Shown here: positions 32,186 to 42,091 of the stretch, piece after piece
How positions within the stretch are numbered: position 1 is the stretch's first letter
Layout of the letters: every line of letters starts with the position of its first letter
Origin: Volucribacter psittacicida
Lineage (GTDB): Bacteria > Pseudomonadota > Gammaproteobacteria > Enterobacterales > Pasteurellaceae
Assembly: GCF_004339025.1 (NCBI RefSeq)
Contig: NZ_SMFT01000001.1
Location: 1 to 64,000 of the forward strand
Length of the DNA stretch: 64,000 nucleotides
Reading direction: 5' to 3'
Notes under the pieces: model-generated
Databases searched by the model: none
Told to the model about the DNA's origin: nothing
What the model saw: only the letters and a program-made list of their open reading frames with translations
Program-made: the position numbers and the translations under genes

Positions 32186-32762
32186 ATTTATTTATCCTAA
32201 TGCACATTATATTGCTGGCGTTGATGAAGTGGGACGAGGCCCATTGGTAGGTGCGGTGGTAACCGCAGCTGTAATTTTAGATCCCAATAAACCCATAGCA
32301 GGCTTAATGGATTCCAAAAAACTGAGTGAAAAAAAACGACTATTGCTGGCAGAACAAATTAAACAAAATGCACTGGCTTGGAGCTTAGGGCGCGCCGAAG
32401 CAGAAGAAATTGATCAGCTCAATATTTTACAAGCCAGTATGTTAGCCATGCAAAGAGCGGTAGAAAATCTCGCGATATTACCAGACTTTGTGTTGGTTGA
32501 CGGTAATCGCCTACCCAAATGGTCATATCCATCACAAGCGGTAGTCAAAGGCGATAGCCTTGTGGCTGAAATTAGTGCTGCCTCAATTCTCGCAAAAGTC
32601 GCCCGAGATCAAGAAATGTTACTTTTGGATCAGCAATATCCCCAATACGGTTTTGCCAAACATAAAGGCTACCCCACCAAACTGCATTTAGAAAAACTAG
32701 CACAATTCGGCCCCTTACCTATTCATCGTAAAAGTTTTGCGCCTGTACGCAAGTTTTTATAG
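32175..32762 (+). CDS. rnhB: Ribonuclease HII
   Basis: RNase HII removes RNA from RNA-DNA hybrids and misincorporated ribonucleotides. I chose the ATG at 32175 (195 residues), which overlaps the lpxB stop by 11 bases. Catalytic D17 and E18 lie in [15 protein letters not shown], with further acidic residues in LVDGNR near 110 and near 128. The stop codon lies inside a TATAGTCG repeat motif. Confidence 0.96.
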   Translation: MTVEFIYPNAHYIAGVDEVGRGPLVGAVVTAAVILDPNKPIAGLMDSKKLSEKKRLLLAEQIKQNALAWSLGRAEAEEIDQLNILQASMLAMQRAVENLAILPDFVLVDGNRLPKWSYPSQAVVKGDSLVAEISAASILAKVARDQEMLLLDQQYPQYGFAKHKGYPTKLHLEKLAQFGPLPIHRKSFAPVRKFL

Positions 32763-32799
32763 TCGTTTCAATTTAAAAGGGCGATTATAGTCGCCCCTT
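32758..32799 (+). repeat. TATAGTCG-type repeat ends and hairpin after rnhB
   Basis: Two TATAGTCG motifs lie 28 bases apart (32758 and 32786). The first, TATAGTCGTTTCAATTTAAA, resembles the IS-like end at 41956. Between them, GGGCGA pairs with TCGCCC (32779-32784 with 32791-32796), which could serve as the rnhB terminator. It looks like a degraded short mobile repeat co-opted at a gene end. Confidence 0.45.
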
Positions 32800-32807
32800 G
32801 ATAAAAG

Positions 32808-32873
32808 GGCGAAACTGTTAGCAAAGTAGAGAAATAAAAGTGAAAAAATAATTCAAAAACCCACGGCACTTTA
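32808..32873. repeat. Copy A of a 66-bp dispersed repeat ending in a USS
   Basis: A run of 32 bases (32829-32860) is identical to 34225-34256, and the flanks are similar on both sides. The right end is a USS-like ACGGCACTTT that overlaps the stop codon of the next gene. Confidence 0.75.
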
Positions 32874-33875
32874 AATCAATTCTTTTTGTTGTAAGGTTAA
32901 TTTTAATTGTGCATAACCTATAGGCGCAACGATTAGCCCTGCGATACCAAATAATGCTTCCATCACTAACATCACCAATAATAATTCCCAGGCTTTAGCT
33001 TGAATTTTTTGTCCAATAATTTCGGCATTGAGGAAATATTCAAGTTTGTGGATAAAAATTAACCAAATTAAAGACGCCCCTGCTAGGGGTAAGCTAATGG
33101 TTAAACTGAGTAAGACAATCACTGAATTTGAAATTAAGTTACCGACGATTGGCAATAATCCCACTAAAAACGTAAAAAGAATAAGTAAGGTTTTTAACGG
33201 AAGATGTTGATGAAATAAAGGCAATAAAATCACCAAATATAAGGCGGTAAGTGCGGTGTTAATGGCGGAAATTTTTATTTGTGAAAGAAAGACGTGATTG
33301 AAACAGGTCATTAAAGTGGTAAAGCCTGTTTGTAGGGATTGGGTTAGCGGTTTATTGGTGTTATGTGGTTTATATTGTATTGCCATAATTGCCCCTATTA
33401 CAATGCCAATAATAATATAGCCAATGCCTTTTAGAGTATGTCCGCCAATTTGTTGTAACTCGAGGCTATGTTGTTGTAACCAGTTAATAAAATAATGATG
33501 AAAGGCTTGTAAACTTGAGGGTAAATAACGGCTAATATTTTCAGGTAAGCTGGAATGTAACTGTTGAAAAAGTTGGGCAAATTGTTGTGGGATATGGGTA
33601 AAGTCATTATGTTGGCTATCCCCCAGCCAATCGCCGATGGTATAGAATAGGGTTATTAAGGCGAGTAATAAAACAGATACCGCTATTAATTTGCGGTGGG
33701 ATAATTGAGGAAAATGTCGTTGTAGTCGTTCTGCGATAAGTAAGCTCAGGCTGTAGGTAAGCAGTAAGCTAAATATAGCAAGGGTCAGGTGTAAGGCTAA
33801 TACAGCTCCCCAAAATAATAAAATTCCCGTACAAGCGGAAAGAAAAGCGAACCAGAGATTGTTTGTTGTGTTCAT
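32871..33875 (-). CDS. AI-2E family (PerM-like) membrane transporter
   Basis: This 334-residue polytopic inner-membrane protein of the AI-2E/UPF0118 permease family has about seven to eight hydrophobic segments. Two helical hairpins lie in the first 85 residues, then a polar region (about 85-140) and paired helices near 145-165. The C-terminal half contains GLLPIVGNLISNS (about 240-252) and an ALFGIAGLIVAPIG motif near 308-321. Both are typical of the family. Members are proposed exporters of small molecules, such as autoinducer 2, or antiporters. The substrate here is unknown. It is transcribed alone, convergent with rnhB. Its stop codon overlaps a dispersed repeat. Confidence 0.8.
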   Translation of the reverse strand: MNTTNNLWFAFLSACTGILLFWGAVLALHLTLAIFSLLLTYSLSLLIAERLQRHFPQLSHRKLIAVSVLLLALITLFYTIGDWLGDSQHNDFTHIPQQFAQLFQQLHSSLPENISRYLPSSLQAFHHYFINWLQQHSLELQQIGGHTLKGIGYIIIGIVIGAIMAIQYKPHNTNKPLTQSLQTGFTTLMTCFNHVFLSQIKISAINTALTALYLVILLPLFHQHLPLKTLLILFTFLVGLLPIVGNLISNSVIVLLSLTISLPLAGASLIWLIFIHKLEYFLNAEIIGQKIQAKAWELLLVMLVMEALFGIAGLIVAPIGYAQLKLTLQQKELI

Positions 33876-34001
33876 GATGATTTTCCATGGAAATGATTTA
33901 TAAATCTATGCTGGGCATTATACTGTGATTTTTTTCATTGTTCATATAGCCATTTTTATTTTATGTTTGTTTCAATGAGAGATTATTTTAAAAATGGGAG
34001 G

Positions 34002-34268
34002 AAAGTGCGGTCAGTTTTTTGATTTTTTCCAAAAATCTTGATTATCCGATCACTCCCCCTTAAAAATTCCCTGTGAAATTCAGAATACTGAGGACTGAGG
34101 ACAGTATTAATCTTAAATACTAATAAATTAGTGTAGCCATTATTCTGTCCTCTGTCTTCCGTCCTCTGTTCTCTGAACAGCAAAGAAAGTAAGTCGCCAA
34201 CGGCGAAAACCGTTAGCCAAGGCGGAGAAATAAAAGTGAAAAAATAATTCAAAAACTTACCGCACTTT
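34002..34268. repeat. USS-bounded repeat element with internal inverted repeats
   Basis: This non-coding stretch is delimited by AAAGTGCGGTCA at 34002-34013 and ACCGCACTTT at 34259-34268, in inverted orientation. Its left part (GATTTTTTCCAAAAAT) recurs at 53023, and its right 67 bases recur at 32808. Internally, GAGGACAG (34097-34104) is complementary to CTGTCCTC (34145-34152), and AACGG pairs with CCGTT near 34199-34214. It occupies about half of the 500-base gap between the permease and the toxin-antitoxin pair. Confidence 0.6.
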
Positions 34269-34381
34269 AACAATATAACCCCTCACTTTAAAATAGTACA
34301 ACGTTAACATTCCTCGCCATATTATCTTCTGTGTGCCGCTTTGTTTTAAACTGAGACAATTGATAATGTATTGAAATAGAA
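34269..34381. other. Intergenic stretch with CACTTTAAAATA motif
   Basis: The motif CACTTTAAAATA near 34283-34294 also occurs, reverse complemented, in the MITE-like repeat at 15077-15176. No gene or clear terminator for the antitoxin gene is visible here. Confidence 0.35.
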
Positions 34382-34672
34382 TTAACTTTGCATAGAAGCA
34401 AGTTTAAATCCAAGCCCATTCATAATTTTCACGATAGTTTCAAAACGAGGTTTATTTTTACCAGATAATGCCTTATATAGACTTTCTCGTCCTAATCCCG
34501 TTTTTTCGGCAAGTTCTGTCATACCTCTTGCTTTAGCAACTTCGCCTAATGCTGAAAGAAATTCATTGACATCGCCTTCTTCAAGCACTTCAGTTAAATA
34601 AGCGGCGATCATTTCTTCGCTATCTAAATACTCTGCGGTATCAAAAACCTTTAATTCGATCTTTTTAGTCAT
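34382..34672 (-). CDS. HTH antitoxin of a RelE/HigB-type toxin-antitoxin pair
   Basis: This 96-residue protein of the putative addiction-module antidote family (HigA-like) has an acidic N-terminal part, then a helix-turn-helix near 45-85: ELAEKTGLGRESLYKALSG. It should neutralise the adjacent toxin and autorepress the operon. I chose the ATG at 34672, because AGGA lies eight bases upstream. An ATG six bases earlier is too close. The start is inside the end of the toxin gene, so the two are translationally coupled. The order is toxin first, as in higBA. Confidence 0.88.
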   Translation of the reverse strand: MTKKIELKVFDTAEYLDSEEMIAAYLTEVLEEGDVNEFLSALGEVAKARGMTELAEKTGLGRESLYKALSGKNKPRFETIVKIMNGLGFKLASMQS

Positions 34673-34979
34673 TTTCATTTTCCTGTTTTTTTATTTCTTG
34701 CCATAATTCTTTTGCTTTTTTAATATCTTCTTGTTGTGTTGATTTATTGCCTCCCAAAATAAGAATATAGGTTATTTCTTTTTTCTTAGCATAATATACT
34801 CGATAACCTGGACCTTTTGGAATTCTCATTTCATATACACCATCACCAACAGATTTGTGGTCGCCAAAATTGCCGTTTTTTGCTCGATTAATACGATGAA
34901 TAATCGCCGCTTTTCCTTGTAAATCTTTTAATTTAGATAGCCAAGATTGAAACAATTCGGTTTGGATAATGAATAACAT
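34665..34979 (-). CDS. RelE/ParE-superfamily toxin (HigB-type killer protein)
   Basis: This 104-residue basic protein of the phage-derived Gp49/HigB-like RelE superfamily is probably a ribosome-dependent mRNA interferase. The start at 34979 is preferred, because GGAG lies six bases upstream. In-frame starts further upstream read into the promoter. Family features are FQSWLSKLKD near the start, the arginine region RINRAKNGNFGDHKSVGDGVYEMRI, and a C-terminal strand ILILGGNKSTQQEDI followed by a Lys-rich helix. The candidate promoter and operator lie immediately upstream. Confidence 0.88.
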   Translation of the reverse strand: MLFIIQTELFQSWLSKLKDLQGKAAIIHRINRAKNGNFGDHKSVGDGVYEMRIPKGPGYRVYYAKKKEITYILILGGNKSTQQEDIKKAKELWQEIKKQENEND

Positions 34980-35003
34980 TTTTATCTCCATATTAGAGAG
35001 TGT

Positions 35004-35032
35004 ATTGTATCTATATGGATACAATGTTGCAA
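35004..35032 (-). promoter_or_regulatory. Promoter and palindromic operator of the toxin-antitoxin pair
   Basis: On the minus strand, TTGCAA (35027-35032) and TACAAT (35004-35009) are 17 bases apart, a good sigma-70 promoter. A palindrome, ATTGTATC-N6-GATACAAT (35004-35025), covers the spacer and the -10. This is the expected position for antitoxin autorepression. Confidence 0.75.
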
Positions 35033-35134
35033 TGTATGCTTAATATTTATTTTAAATTGAACCAACCATAGCACAAGGATAATGATGTTTTGTTTCGATT
35101 TTTTGCTATAATGTGGCAATGTTTGATCTGAATA

Positions 35135-35947
35135 ATGCCCTTAATTATGAAAAAATTTTCTGAAAATCAACCGCACTTTTCTCATTCCGATCCCCAGCTT
35201 GATAATCCAGAAACCACTCATTTTGGTTTTCAAACTGTTGCCAAAGAAAAAAAACAACAAATGGTGGCACAGGTGTTTCATTCTGTGGCGGGCAAATATG
35301 ATTTAATGAATGATTTATTATCCTTTGGTATTCATCGTCTTTGGAAGCGTTTTACCATTGATTGTAGTGGGGTACGCAAAGGGCAACATATTTTAGATTT
35401 AGCTGGTGGAACAGGGGATTTTTCTGCCAAGTTTTCCCGTTTAGTGGGGGAAACTGGGCGTGTGGTGCTTGCTGATATTAATGACTCCATGTTGCAAGTA
35501 GGGCGAGAAAAATTGCGTAATTTGGGGGTAGTCGGCAATGTGGATTATGTGCAAGCCAATGCGGAAATGTTACCCTTTCCCGATAACAGTTTTGATTGTA
35601 TTGTGATTAGCTTTGGGCTGCGTAATGTAACGGATAAAGACAAAGCCTTGCGTTCTATGTATCGTGTGCTAAAACCCGGTGGGCGTTTATTGGTGTTGGA
35701 ATTTTCTAAACCGATTTTTGCCCCTTTAAGTCAAGCCTATAACTTTTATTCTTTTAATATCTTGCCGAAAATTGGTGAGGTGGTGGTGAATGATGGCGAT
35801 AGTTATCGTTATTTGGCGGAGTCAATTCGTATGCACCCTGCCCAGCAAGAATTGCAATCTATGATGGAACAAGCAGGCTTTGAGCAAACCAGTTATTATA
35901 ATTTAACCGCTGGTATTGTGGCATTGCATCGTGGTTATAAGTTTTAG
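35135..35947 (+). CDS. ubiE: Ubiquinone/menaquinone C-methyltransferase
   Basis: UbiE uses S-adenosylmethionine to methylate the benzoquinol ring (ubiquinone) and demethylmenaquinol (menaquinone). The 270-residue product has the family segments [29 protein letters not shown] and the SAM motif [10 protein letters not shown] near 89. Two in-frame ATGs (35135, 35147) precede the conserved part. Neither has a clear Shine-Dalgarno. The N-terminal 30 residues are longer than in E. coli and are partly encoded by a USS. It is first of the ubiEJB cluster. Confidence 0.95.
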   Translation: MPLIMKKFSENQPHFSHSDPQLDNPETTHFGFQTVAKEKKQQMVAQVFHSVAGKYDLMNDLLSFGIHRLWKRFTIDCSGVRKGQHILDLAGGTGDFSAKFSRLVGETGRVVLADINDSMLQVGREKLRNLGVVGNVDYVQANAEMLPFPDNSFDCIVISFGLRNVTDKDKALRSMYRVLKPGGRLLVLEFSKPIFAPLSQAYNFYSFNILPKIGEVVVNDGDSYRYLAESIRMHPAQQELQSMMEQAGFEQTSYYNLTAGIVALHRGYKF

Positions 35948-35956
35948 GGATTGATT

Positions 35957-36571
35957 ATGTTGACACAATTATTGCAAGCTGGGATAGAAAATGGGCTTAA
36001 TCATTTATTGCATCATAGCCCTGAAGCCAAACCTTATTTAGCGAAATTGCAAGGTAAAGTGTTGGCGATAGGTTTACAATCTCAAGGTTTACAAATTTAT
36101 TTGTGTTTTTCAGATCAGGCTATTGATGTTGTTGGTCAATATGGGGAGCAAGCGGATTGCGATGTGGCGATTGCACGTCACTTATTATTTAATCCCCCTT
36201 CTAAAGCACAATTAAGCCAATTGATTAATGATAAATCCATCATTTTGCATGGCGATTTACAAGTGTTACAAGATTTTGTTGCCTTGTTAGAACAGTTGGA
36301 AAAAGATCCTGCTTTATTATTAGCCCCTTATTTAGGCGATGTGTTGGCATATAGTAGCGTTAGTTTTGCTCGCCACTTAACAACCCATATAAAACAGCAT
36401 ATTGCCACTAGCCAACAATATTGGGGCGAACGTTTAACGGAAGAATGGCAGCTGCTTTCCCCTCGTTTAGCGGTGCAAGATTTTAATCAAGAAGTCAAAA
36501 CTTTAGCCAAACAGACCGCACTTTTAGAACAACGTATTGCGAAATTACTTTATGAAAATCAGTCAAATTAA
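35957..36571 (+). CDS. ubiJ: Ubiquinone biosynthesis accessory factor UbiJ
   Basis: UbiJ is a lipid-binding SCP2-domain protein. With UbiK it helps organise the soluble complex that hydroxylates and methylates ubiquinone intermediates. I chose the ATG at 35957 (204 residues), nine bases past the ubiE stop. The N-terminal two-thirds are hydrophobic SCP2-like sequence, and the last 30 residues form a predicted coiled coil ([20 protein letters not shown]). It overlaps ubiB by 20 bases. An internal USS lies near 36514. Confidence 0.9.
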   Translation: MLTQLLQAGIENGLNHLLHHSPEAKPYLAKLQGKVLAIGLQSQGLQIYLCFSDQAIDVVGQYGEQADCDVAIARHLLFNPPSKAQLSQLINDKSIILHGDLQVLQDFVALLEQLEKDPALLLAPYLGDVLAYSSVSFARHLTTHIKQHIATSQQYWGERLTEEWQLLSPRLAVQDFNQEVKTLAKQTALLEQRIAKLLYENQSN

Positions 36572-38192
36572 GCGTTTTTACCATATTGTTAAAACCTTTC
36601 TTATTTATGGCATTGATGAAGAGTTACCTACTCATCGCCATACCAGAATATTGCGTTGGGCAAGAAAAGGGCTATTTTGGTTACATAATCAACATAGTGA
36701 TAAATCCTTTGGGCTGCGTTTGCGTTTGGCGTTGCAACAGCTTGGGCCTGTTTGGATTAAGCTAGGGCAAATGCTATCTACACGCCGTGATCTCTTTCCC
36801 CCTGACATTGCTGATGAATTGGCATTATTGCAAGATCAGGTTGAACCTTTTTCTGGCGAATTAGCTCGTCAGCAAATTGAACAAGCTTTAGGCGATAAAC
36901 TTGAACGTTGGTTTGTGGATTTTGATCCACAAGCCTTGGCGTCTGCTTCTATTGCACAAGTGCATTGTGCTAAATTTAATGCTGAACAAGAACAAGCTGG
37001 GCAAGAGGTCGTGATTAAGGTAATACGCCCTCATATTTTGCCCACCATTCAAGCAGATTTAAGTTTGATGTATTTATTAGCCAGTTGGGTGCCTAAGTTA
37101 AGTAAAGAGGGGTATCGTTTACGTCCTGTGGAAGTGGTGCAGGAATATGAAAAAACCTTGTTAGCTGAATTGGATTTACGCCATGAAATGGCAAATGCCA
37201 TTCAGCTTAAGCGTAATTTTGAACAAAGTCCGATGCTTTATATTCCTACGATGTACCCTGAATTTTGCCATAAAAATGTGATCGTAATGGAACGCATTTA
37301 TGGTATCCCTGTTTCCGATATTCAACGCTTAGAAGACAATGGTACGGATATGAAATTGCTAGCGGAACGTGGGGTACAAGTCTTTTTTACCCAAGTATTT
37401 CGTGATAGCTTTTTTCATGCGGATATGCACCCCGGCAATATTTTTGTGAGTGAACAACATCCGCAAGACCCGCAGTATATCGGCATTGATTGTGGTATTG
37501 TTGGACGTTTAAATGAGCATGATAAACGTTATTTGGCGGAATGTTTTGTGGCATTTTTTAACCGAGATTATCGCCGTGTGGCAGAAATGCACGTTAAATC
37601 AGGTTGGACACCAGAAGATACCAATATTGACGAATTTGAGCAGGCGTTTCGTGAAGTGTGCGAGCCTATTTTTGCTAAGCCCTTAGCGGAAATTTCTTTT
37701 GGACAAGTATTGCTGAATCTGTTTAATACCGCACGCCGTTTTAATATGCAGGTGCAACCGCAGTTAGTGTTGTTACAAAAAACCTTATTATATATTGAGG
37801 GATTAGGGCGGCAACTTTATCCGCAATTAGATTTATGGCAAACCGCTAAACCTTTCTTACAAGATTGGTTATCCCAACAAATGGGGGTAAAAATGTTGTG
37901 GCATAAATTGCAAGATCAATTACCTTATTGGCGTGAACATGCGGTGGATTTCCCTATGACCTTATTTGATGCCTTAAAGCAACAAAAAGCAATGCAACTG
38001 CAATTAAGCCAAATTAATCAGCAACTGCAACAACGAGAAAAACAGCAAAGAAAATCTTCTTTTTTGTGGGTGGGAACGGTGATTTTTGTGGCAACCCTAT
38101 GGCAATTCGCCACCTTGCCGACGTGGTTAATTTCTATGGCATTGGTGAGTAGCATAATTTTGTGGTTATATGGTTTATTTTTTCGCCGATAA
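36552..38192 (+). CDS. ubiB: Ubiquinone biosynthesis protein kinase-like UbiB
   Basis: UbiB is an atypical kinase/ATPase (ADCK/COQ8 family) needed for coenzyme Q synthesis and anchored in the inner membrane. I chose the ATG at 36552 (546 residues) by comparison with E. coli. The family KxGQ motif is in [16 protein letters not shown] near 76-91. The Ala-rich nucleotide loop ASIAQVH is near 133. Catalytic [10 protein letters not shown] and the DCG metal motif are near 290-320. Two C-terminal membrane helices cover about 505-545. Confidence 0.95.
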   Translation: MKISQIKRFYHIVKTFLIYGIDEELPTHRHTRILRWARKGLFWLHNQHSDKSFGLRLRLALQQLGPVWIKLGQMLSTRRDLFPPDIADELALLQDQVEPFSGELARQQIEQALGDKLERWFVDFDPQALASASIAQVHCAKFNAEQEQAGQEVVIKVIRPHILPTIQADLSLMYLLASWVPKLSKEGYRLRPVEVVQEYEKTLLAELDLRHEMANAIQLKRNFEQSPMLYIPTMYPEFCHKNVIVMERIYGIPVSDIQRLEDNGTDMKLLAERGVQVFFTQVFRDSFFHADMHPGNIFVSEQHPQDPQYIGIDCGIVGRLNEHDKRYLAECFVAFFNRDYRRVAEMHVKSGWTPEDTNIDEFEQAFREVCEPIFAKPLAEISFGQVLLNLFNTARRFNMQVQPQLVLLQKTLLYIEGLGRQLYPQLDLWQTAKPFLQDWLSQQMGVKMLWHKLQDQLPYWREHAVDFPMTLFDALKQQKAMQLQLSQINQQLQQREKQQRKSSFLWVGTVIFVATLWQFATLPTWLISMALVSSIILWLYGLFFRR

Positions 38193-38290
38193 TGGCGAAG
38201 AGAAAAAATAATTCCTTTAAGCTATTGTTCAACAGGGCTAAAAGGGCTAAACTCTAGCAAGTTTGATTAATTAATAATAAGGAAAACTAT

Positions 38291-38527
38291 ATGGGTGGTA
38301 TTAGTATTTGGCAACTTCTCATTATCGTTGCAATCGTTGTCTTACTTTTTGGTACAAAAAAATTAAGAACCTTGGGATCAGATTTAGGTGAGTCAATTAA
38401 AGGCTTTAAAAAAGCCATGAAAGAAGACGAACCTGCAGTGAAAGACGCAGAGTTTAAATCTCTTGAAAATGAGACAACGCAAGTGAAAAACGAAGCTGAA
38501 AAAGCGAAAGAAAAAGAACAGGCTTAA
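38291..38527 (+). CDS. tatA: Twin-arginine translocase subunit TatA
   Basis: TatA is the pore-forming component of the Tat pathway, which exports folded proteins. The 78-residue product has one N-terminal membrane helix ([15 protein letters not shown]), the [20 protein letters not shown] amphipathic helix and a charged Lys/Glu tail. It is first of tatABC, located after ubiB as in E. coli. Confidence 0.96.
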   Translation: MGGISIWQLLIIVAIVVLLFGTKKLRTLGSDLGESIKGFKKAMKEDEPAVKDAEFKSLENETTQVKNEAEKAKEKEQA

Positions 38528-38529
38528 TC

Positions 38530-39123
38530 GTGTTTGATATTGGTTTTTCTGAATTAGTACTAGTGATGATTGTGGGGCTAATTGTATTAGGCCCACAACG
38601 TATGCCGATTGCTATTCGCACTGTTATGGGCTGGGTGAGAACCTTGCGTAATTTAGCCAGCAATGTGCAAAATGAATTATCACAAGAATTGAAATTACAG
38701 GAATTAAAAGACAATATCAAAAAAGCCGAAGAATTAAACCTCAAATCCTTATCGCCAGAATTAAGCAAAACCGTAGAAGAACTTAAACAATCCGCACAAA
38801 AAATGAAAGCGGAATTAGAGAGTAAAGGTCAAGTTGCGACATCTTCTATTCAAGCGGAAATGGATAAGGTACAGCGTGCCATTGACAAAGATTTAGCAGA
38901 AGCAGAGTCTAATTCTGTTTCAGACAATGATAAATCTATACAAAAAACAACAGAAAAAGACACCGCACTTTTAGATAATCAACCCCAATTAGCAGAAGAT
39001 GATCAAGCTGAATTAGCTGAGCAAGATGAATTATTGGCAAAATATATTGACCAATATCACCCTGAAGAGACAGAGTTAGTGCCAGCTAAACCAGAAAATA
39101 ATAGAAAAAAACATAATCTTTGA
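38530..39123 (+). CDS. tatB: Twin-arginine translocase subunit TatB
   Basis: With TatC, TatB forms the receptor that recognises twin-arginine signal peptides. The 197-residue product begins [21 protein letters not shown], the hallmark TatB N-terminal helix with its conserved Glu. A long amphipathic helix (about 22-115) and an acidic low-complexity tail follow. The GTG start at 38530 lies two bases after the tatA stop. The tail contains a USS near 38961. Confidence 0.95.
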   Translation: MFDIGFSELVLVMIVGLIVLGPQRMPIAIRTVMGWVRTLRNLASNVQNELSQELKLQELKDNIKKAEELNLKSLSPELSKTVEELKQSAQKMKAELESKGQVATSSIQAEMDKVQRAIDKDLAEAESNSVSDNDKSIQKTTEKDTALLDNQPQLAEDDQAELAEQDELLAKYIDQYHPEETELVPAKPENNRKKHNL

Positions 39124-39156
39124 TTTTCTTCGGCTGGATAATAATCGAGAGCCTGT

Positions 39157-39915
39157 ATGAGCGTTGAAGAATCCCAACCACTGATTTCCCATTTAATTGA
39201 ATTACGCAACCGTATTTTACGTTGCATTGCCTGTATTTTATTGGTATTTCTGGCATTAGTGTATTTCGCTAATGATATTTATCATCTCATTTCAGCACCT
39301 TTAGTGGAGCAGTTGCCTAATGGGGCAAGTATGATTGCCACTAGCATTGTTACGCCTTTTTTTACCCCTATTAAATTAACACTCATCGCCTCCGTATTTG
39401 TTTCAGTGCCTTATATTTTGTATCAAATTTGGGCATTTATCGCCCCCGCACTGTATCAGCACGAAAAACGCCTGATTTATCCCTTACTTTTTTCCAGTAC
39501 TTTATTATTTTATGTGGGAGTGGCTTTCGCTTATTATGTGGTATTCCCCCTTGTTTTTGCTTTTTTAACTAAAACTGCACCAGAGGGGGTCGCCATCGCA
39601 ACAGATATTAGCAGTTACCTTGATTTTGTACTGACCTTATTTTTAGCCTTTGGTGTTTGTTTTGAAGTGCCTGTCGCAATTATTTTGCTCTGCTGGTCAG
39701 GCATTACCACCCCAGAGGATCTTAGACAAAAACGCCCCTATATTATTGTTGCCGCCTTTGTGATTGGTATGTTACTTACCCCACCTGATGTGTTTTCACA
39801 AACATTATTAGCCATTCCAATGTGCTTATTATTTGAAGTTGGTGTTATTTTTGCTCGTTTTTATCGCCCAAAAGAAGAAAATGAACAAAATAATGAATCA
39901 CAACATAAGGAATAA
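39157..39915 (+). CDS. tatC: Twin-arginine translocase subunit TatC
   Basis: TatC is the core receptor of the Tat translocase. The 252-residue product has six transmembrane helices and starts with the conserved [13 protein letters not shown] segment. [10 protein letters not shown] lies in the first periplasmic loop region, and an [23 protein letters not shown]-type motif near 190-212. Its length and order after tatAB are standard. Confidence 0.97.
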   Translation: MSVEESQPLISHLIELRNRILRCIACILLVFLALVYFANDIYHLISAPLVEQLPNGASMIATSIVTPFFTPIKLTLIASVFVSVPYILYQIWAFIAPALYQHEKRLIYPLLFSSTLLFYVGVAFAYYVVFPLVFAFLTKTAPEGVAIATDISSYLDFVLTLFLAFGVCFEVPVAIILLCWSGITTPEDLRQKRPYIIVAAFVIGMLLTPPDVFSQTLLAIPMCLLFEVGVIFARFYRPKEENEQNNESQHKE

Positions 39916-39918
39916 TTG

Positions 39919-40800
39919 ATGTTTTATGCCTTATTGGCGGTACTTATTTGGGGAAGTTCCTTTACCGCAGGTAAAATTGCTTATACTATGGCAGATCCTG
40001 TATTGGTAACCCAATTTCGTTTTCTTTTGGCTGGGCTATTAGTCGCCCCTGTCTTTTTCAAATCCTATCGGCAAATCCCCCCACACTTACGCCAAAAAGT
40101 ATGGTGGTTAGCCTTATTAAATTTCCCCATTTCCTTTTTATTACAGTTTATTGGCTTGCAATATACCTCCGCTTCTGTTGCCGCTACCATTGTTGGGGCA
40201 GAACCCTTGATTACCGTCCTTATTGGCTTTTTATTTTTTCAACAAAGGGGGAAATTATTAGATTGGCTAATGAGTATCGTGGTGTTTATTGGTATCTTGC
40301 TTATTGTTATTTCAACACATCGCCAAGCAGGAAATACGGCACTATTCGGCGTATTATTAATTATTGCTGCCGCGGTTGCTTTTGTTTTTTGTTTATACCT
40401 TGGCAAAACCCTGCTACAAGAAATTGAGCCTAAAGTTTATAGCAGTGTATTATTAGGGCTTGCTCCCTTATTATGTTTACCTTTTACCTTGACGCTCACC
40501 CAAAATTGGCAAATAACCCCAAATTCAGAGGGCATTTTAGCGATTTTATACCTTGCTTGGGCTTGTGGTTGGTTAGCCATTCACTGCTGGAATAAAAGTA
40601 TCCAAAAAATTTCTGCTAACCACGCTGGCATTATTATTGCCCTAGAACCTGTTTTTGGTGTATTTATTGCGATGATTTGGCTTGGCGAAAGCCTGTCGTG
40701 GCTAACCAGTTTAGGGGTGATTTTAGTGATTGGTGCTACTTTAATTGCGGTAGGATTACCTGCGTGGCGCCAATATCGCAAGAAAACATCTTCATTTTAA
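39919..40800 (+). CDS. EamA/DMT-family transporter
   Basis: This 293-residue inner-membrane protein has about ten transmembrane helices arranged as two EamA repeats (about 5-130 and 145-285). The first helix carries the typical WGSSFTAGKIA motif. The two repeats end with ALxP/AEP motifs (GAEPLITVLIGFLFF and ALEPVFGVFIAMIWLGE). Members export amino acids or other metabolites. The substrate cannot be told from sequence. The start is taken as ATG 39919, three bases past the tatC stop, so it is probably co-transcribed with tatABC. Confidence 0.88.
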   Translation: MFYALLAVLIWGSSFTAGKIAYTMADPVLVTQFRFLLAGLLVAPVFFKSYRQIPPHLRQKVWWLALLNFPISFLLQFIGLQYTSASVAATIVGAEPLITVLIGFLFFQQRGKLLDWLMSIVVFIGILLIVISTHRQAGNTALFGVLLIIAAAVAFVFCLYLGKTLLQEIEPKVYSSVLLGLAPLLCLPFTLTLTQNWQITPNSEGILAILYLAWACGWLAIHCWNKSIQKISANHAGIIIALEPVFGVFIAMIWLGESLSWLTSLGVILVIGATLIAVGLPAWRQYRKKTSSF

Positions 40801-41844
<1,044 letters not shown>

Positions 41845-41955
41845 TATTTAAGTGACATAATGAACAAAATAGTTGCTAATAATAATTTTCTCAAATTGTT
41901 AGCAACTCTTTTATTAGGAAAACATTACACTTGTATTTTTTGGTTGTACTGGATA

Positions 41956-42091
41956 TATAGTCGTTCTACTTTAAATTGAAACGACGAGGTAATTTCTGAT
42001 TTTATACTTAATTAGGATTGTTTAGAATATTTTGTTTATTCCTTTATGAATGCGGAGGAAGTAAGTTATGCCTAAAAAGAAACCAGTATAA
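41956..42091 (+). mobile_element. Insertion-sequence relic: IS-like end plus truncated transposase start
   Basis: TATAGTCGTTCTACTTTAAA at 41956-41975 matches the end sequence of the short repeats at 15077 and 44356. About 95 bases further on, a GGAGG ribosome-binding site (42054-42058) precedes an ATG at 42068. Only seven codons (MPKKKPV) are read before a stop, where the glycosyltransferase gene begins on the other strand. This is the layout of an IS left end, with the rest of the transposase lost. The transposase family cannot be identified from seven residues. Confidence 0.5.

Noticed and set aside
33983-34273. A 96-codon minus-strand frame upstream of the permease
   Set aside because: It covers the USS-bounded repeat and its simple-sequence tracts. 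Its composition does not look protein-like.
40101-40427. A 108-codon frame inside the EamA transporter gene
   Set aside because: It is fully contained in another frame of a well-supported membrane protein gene.
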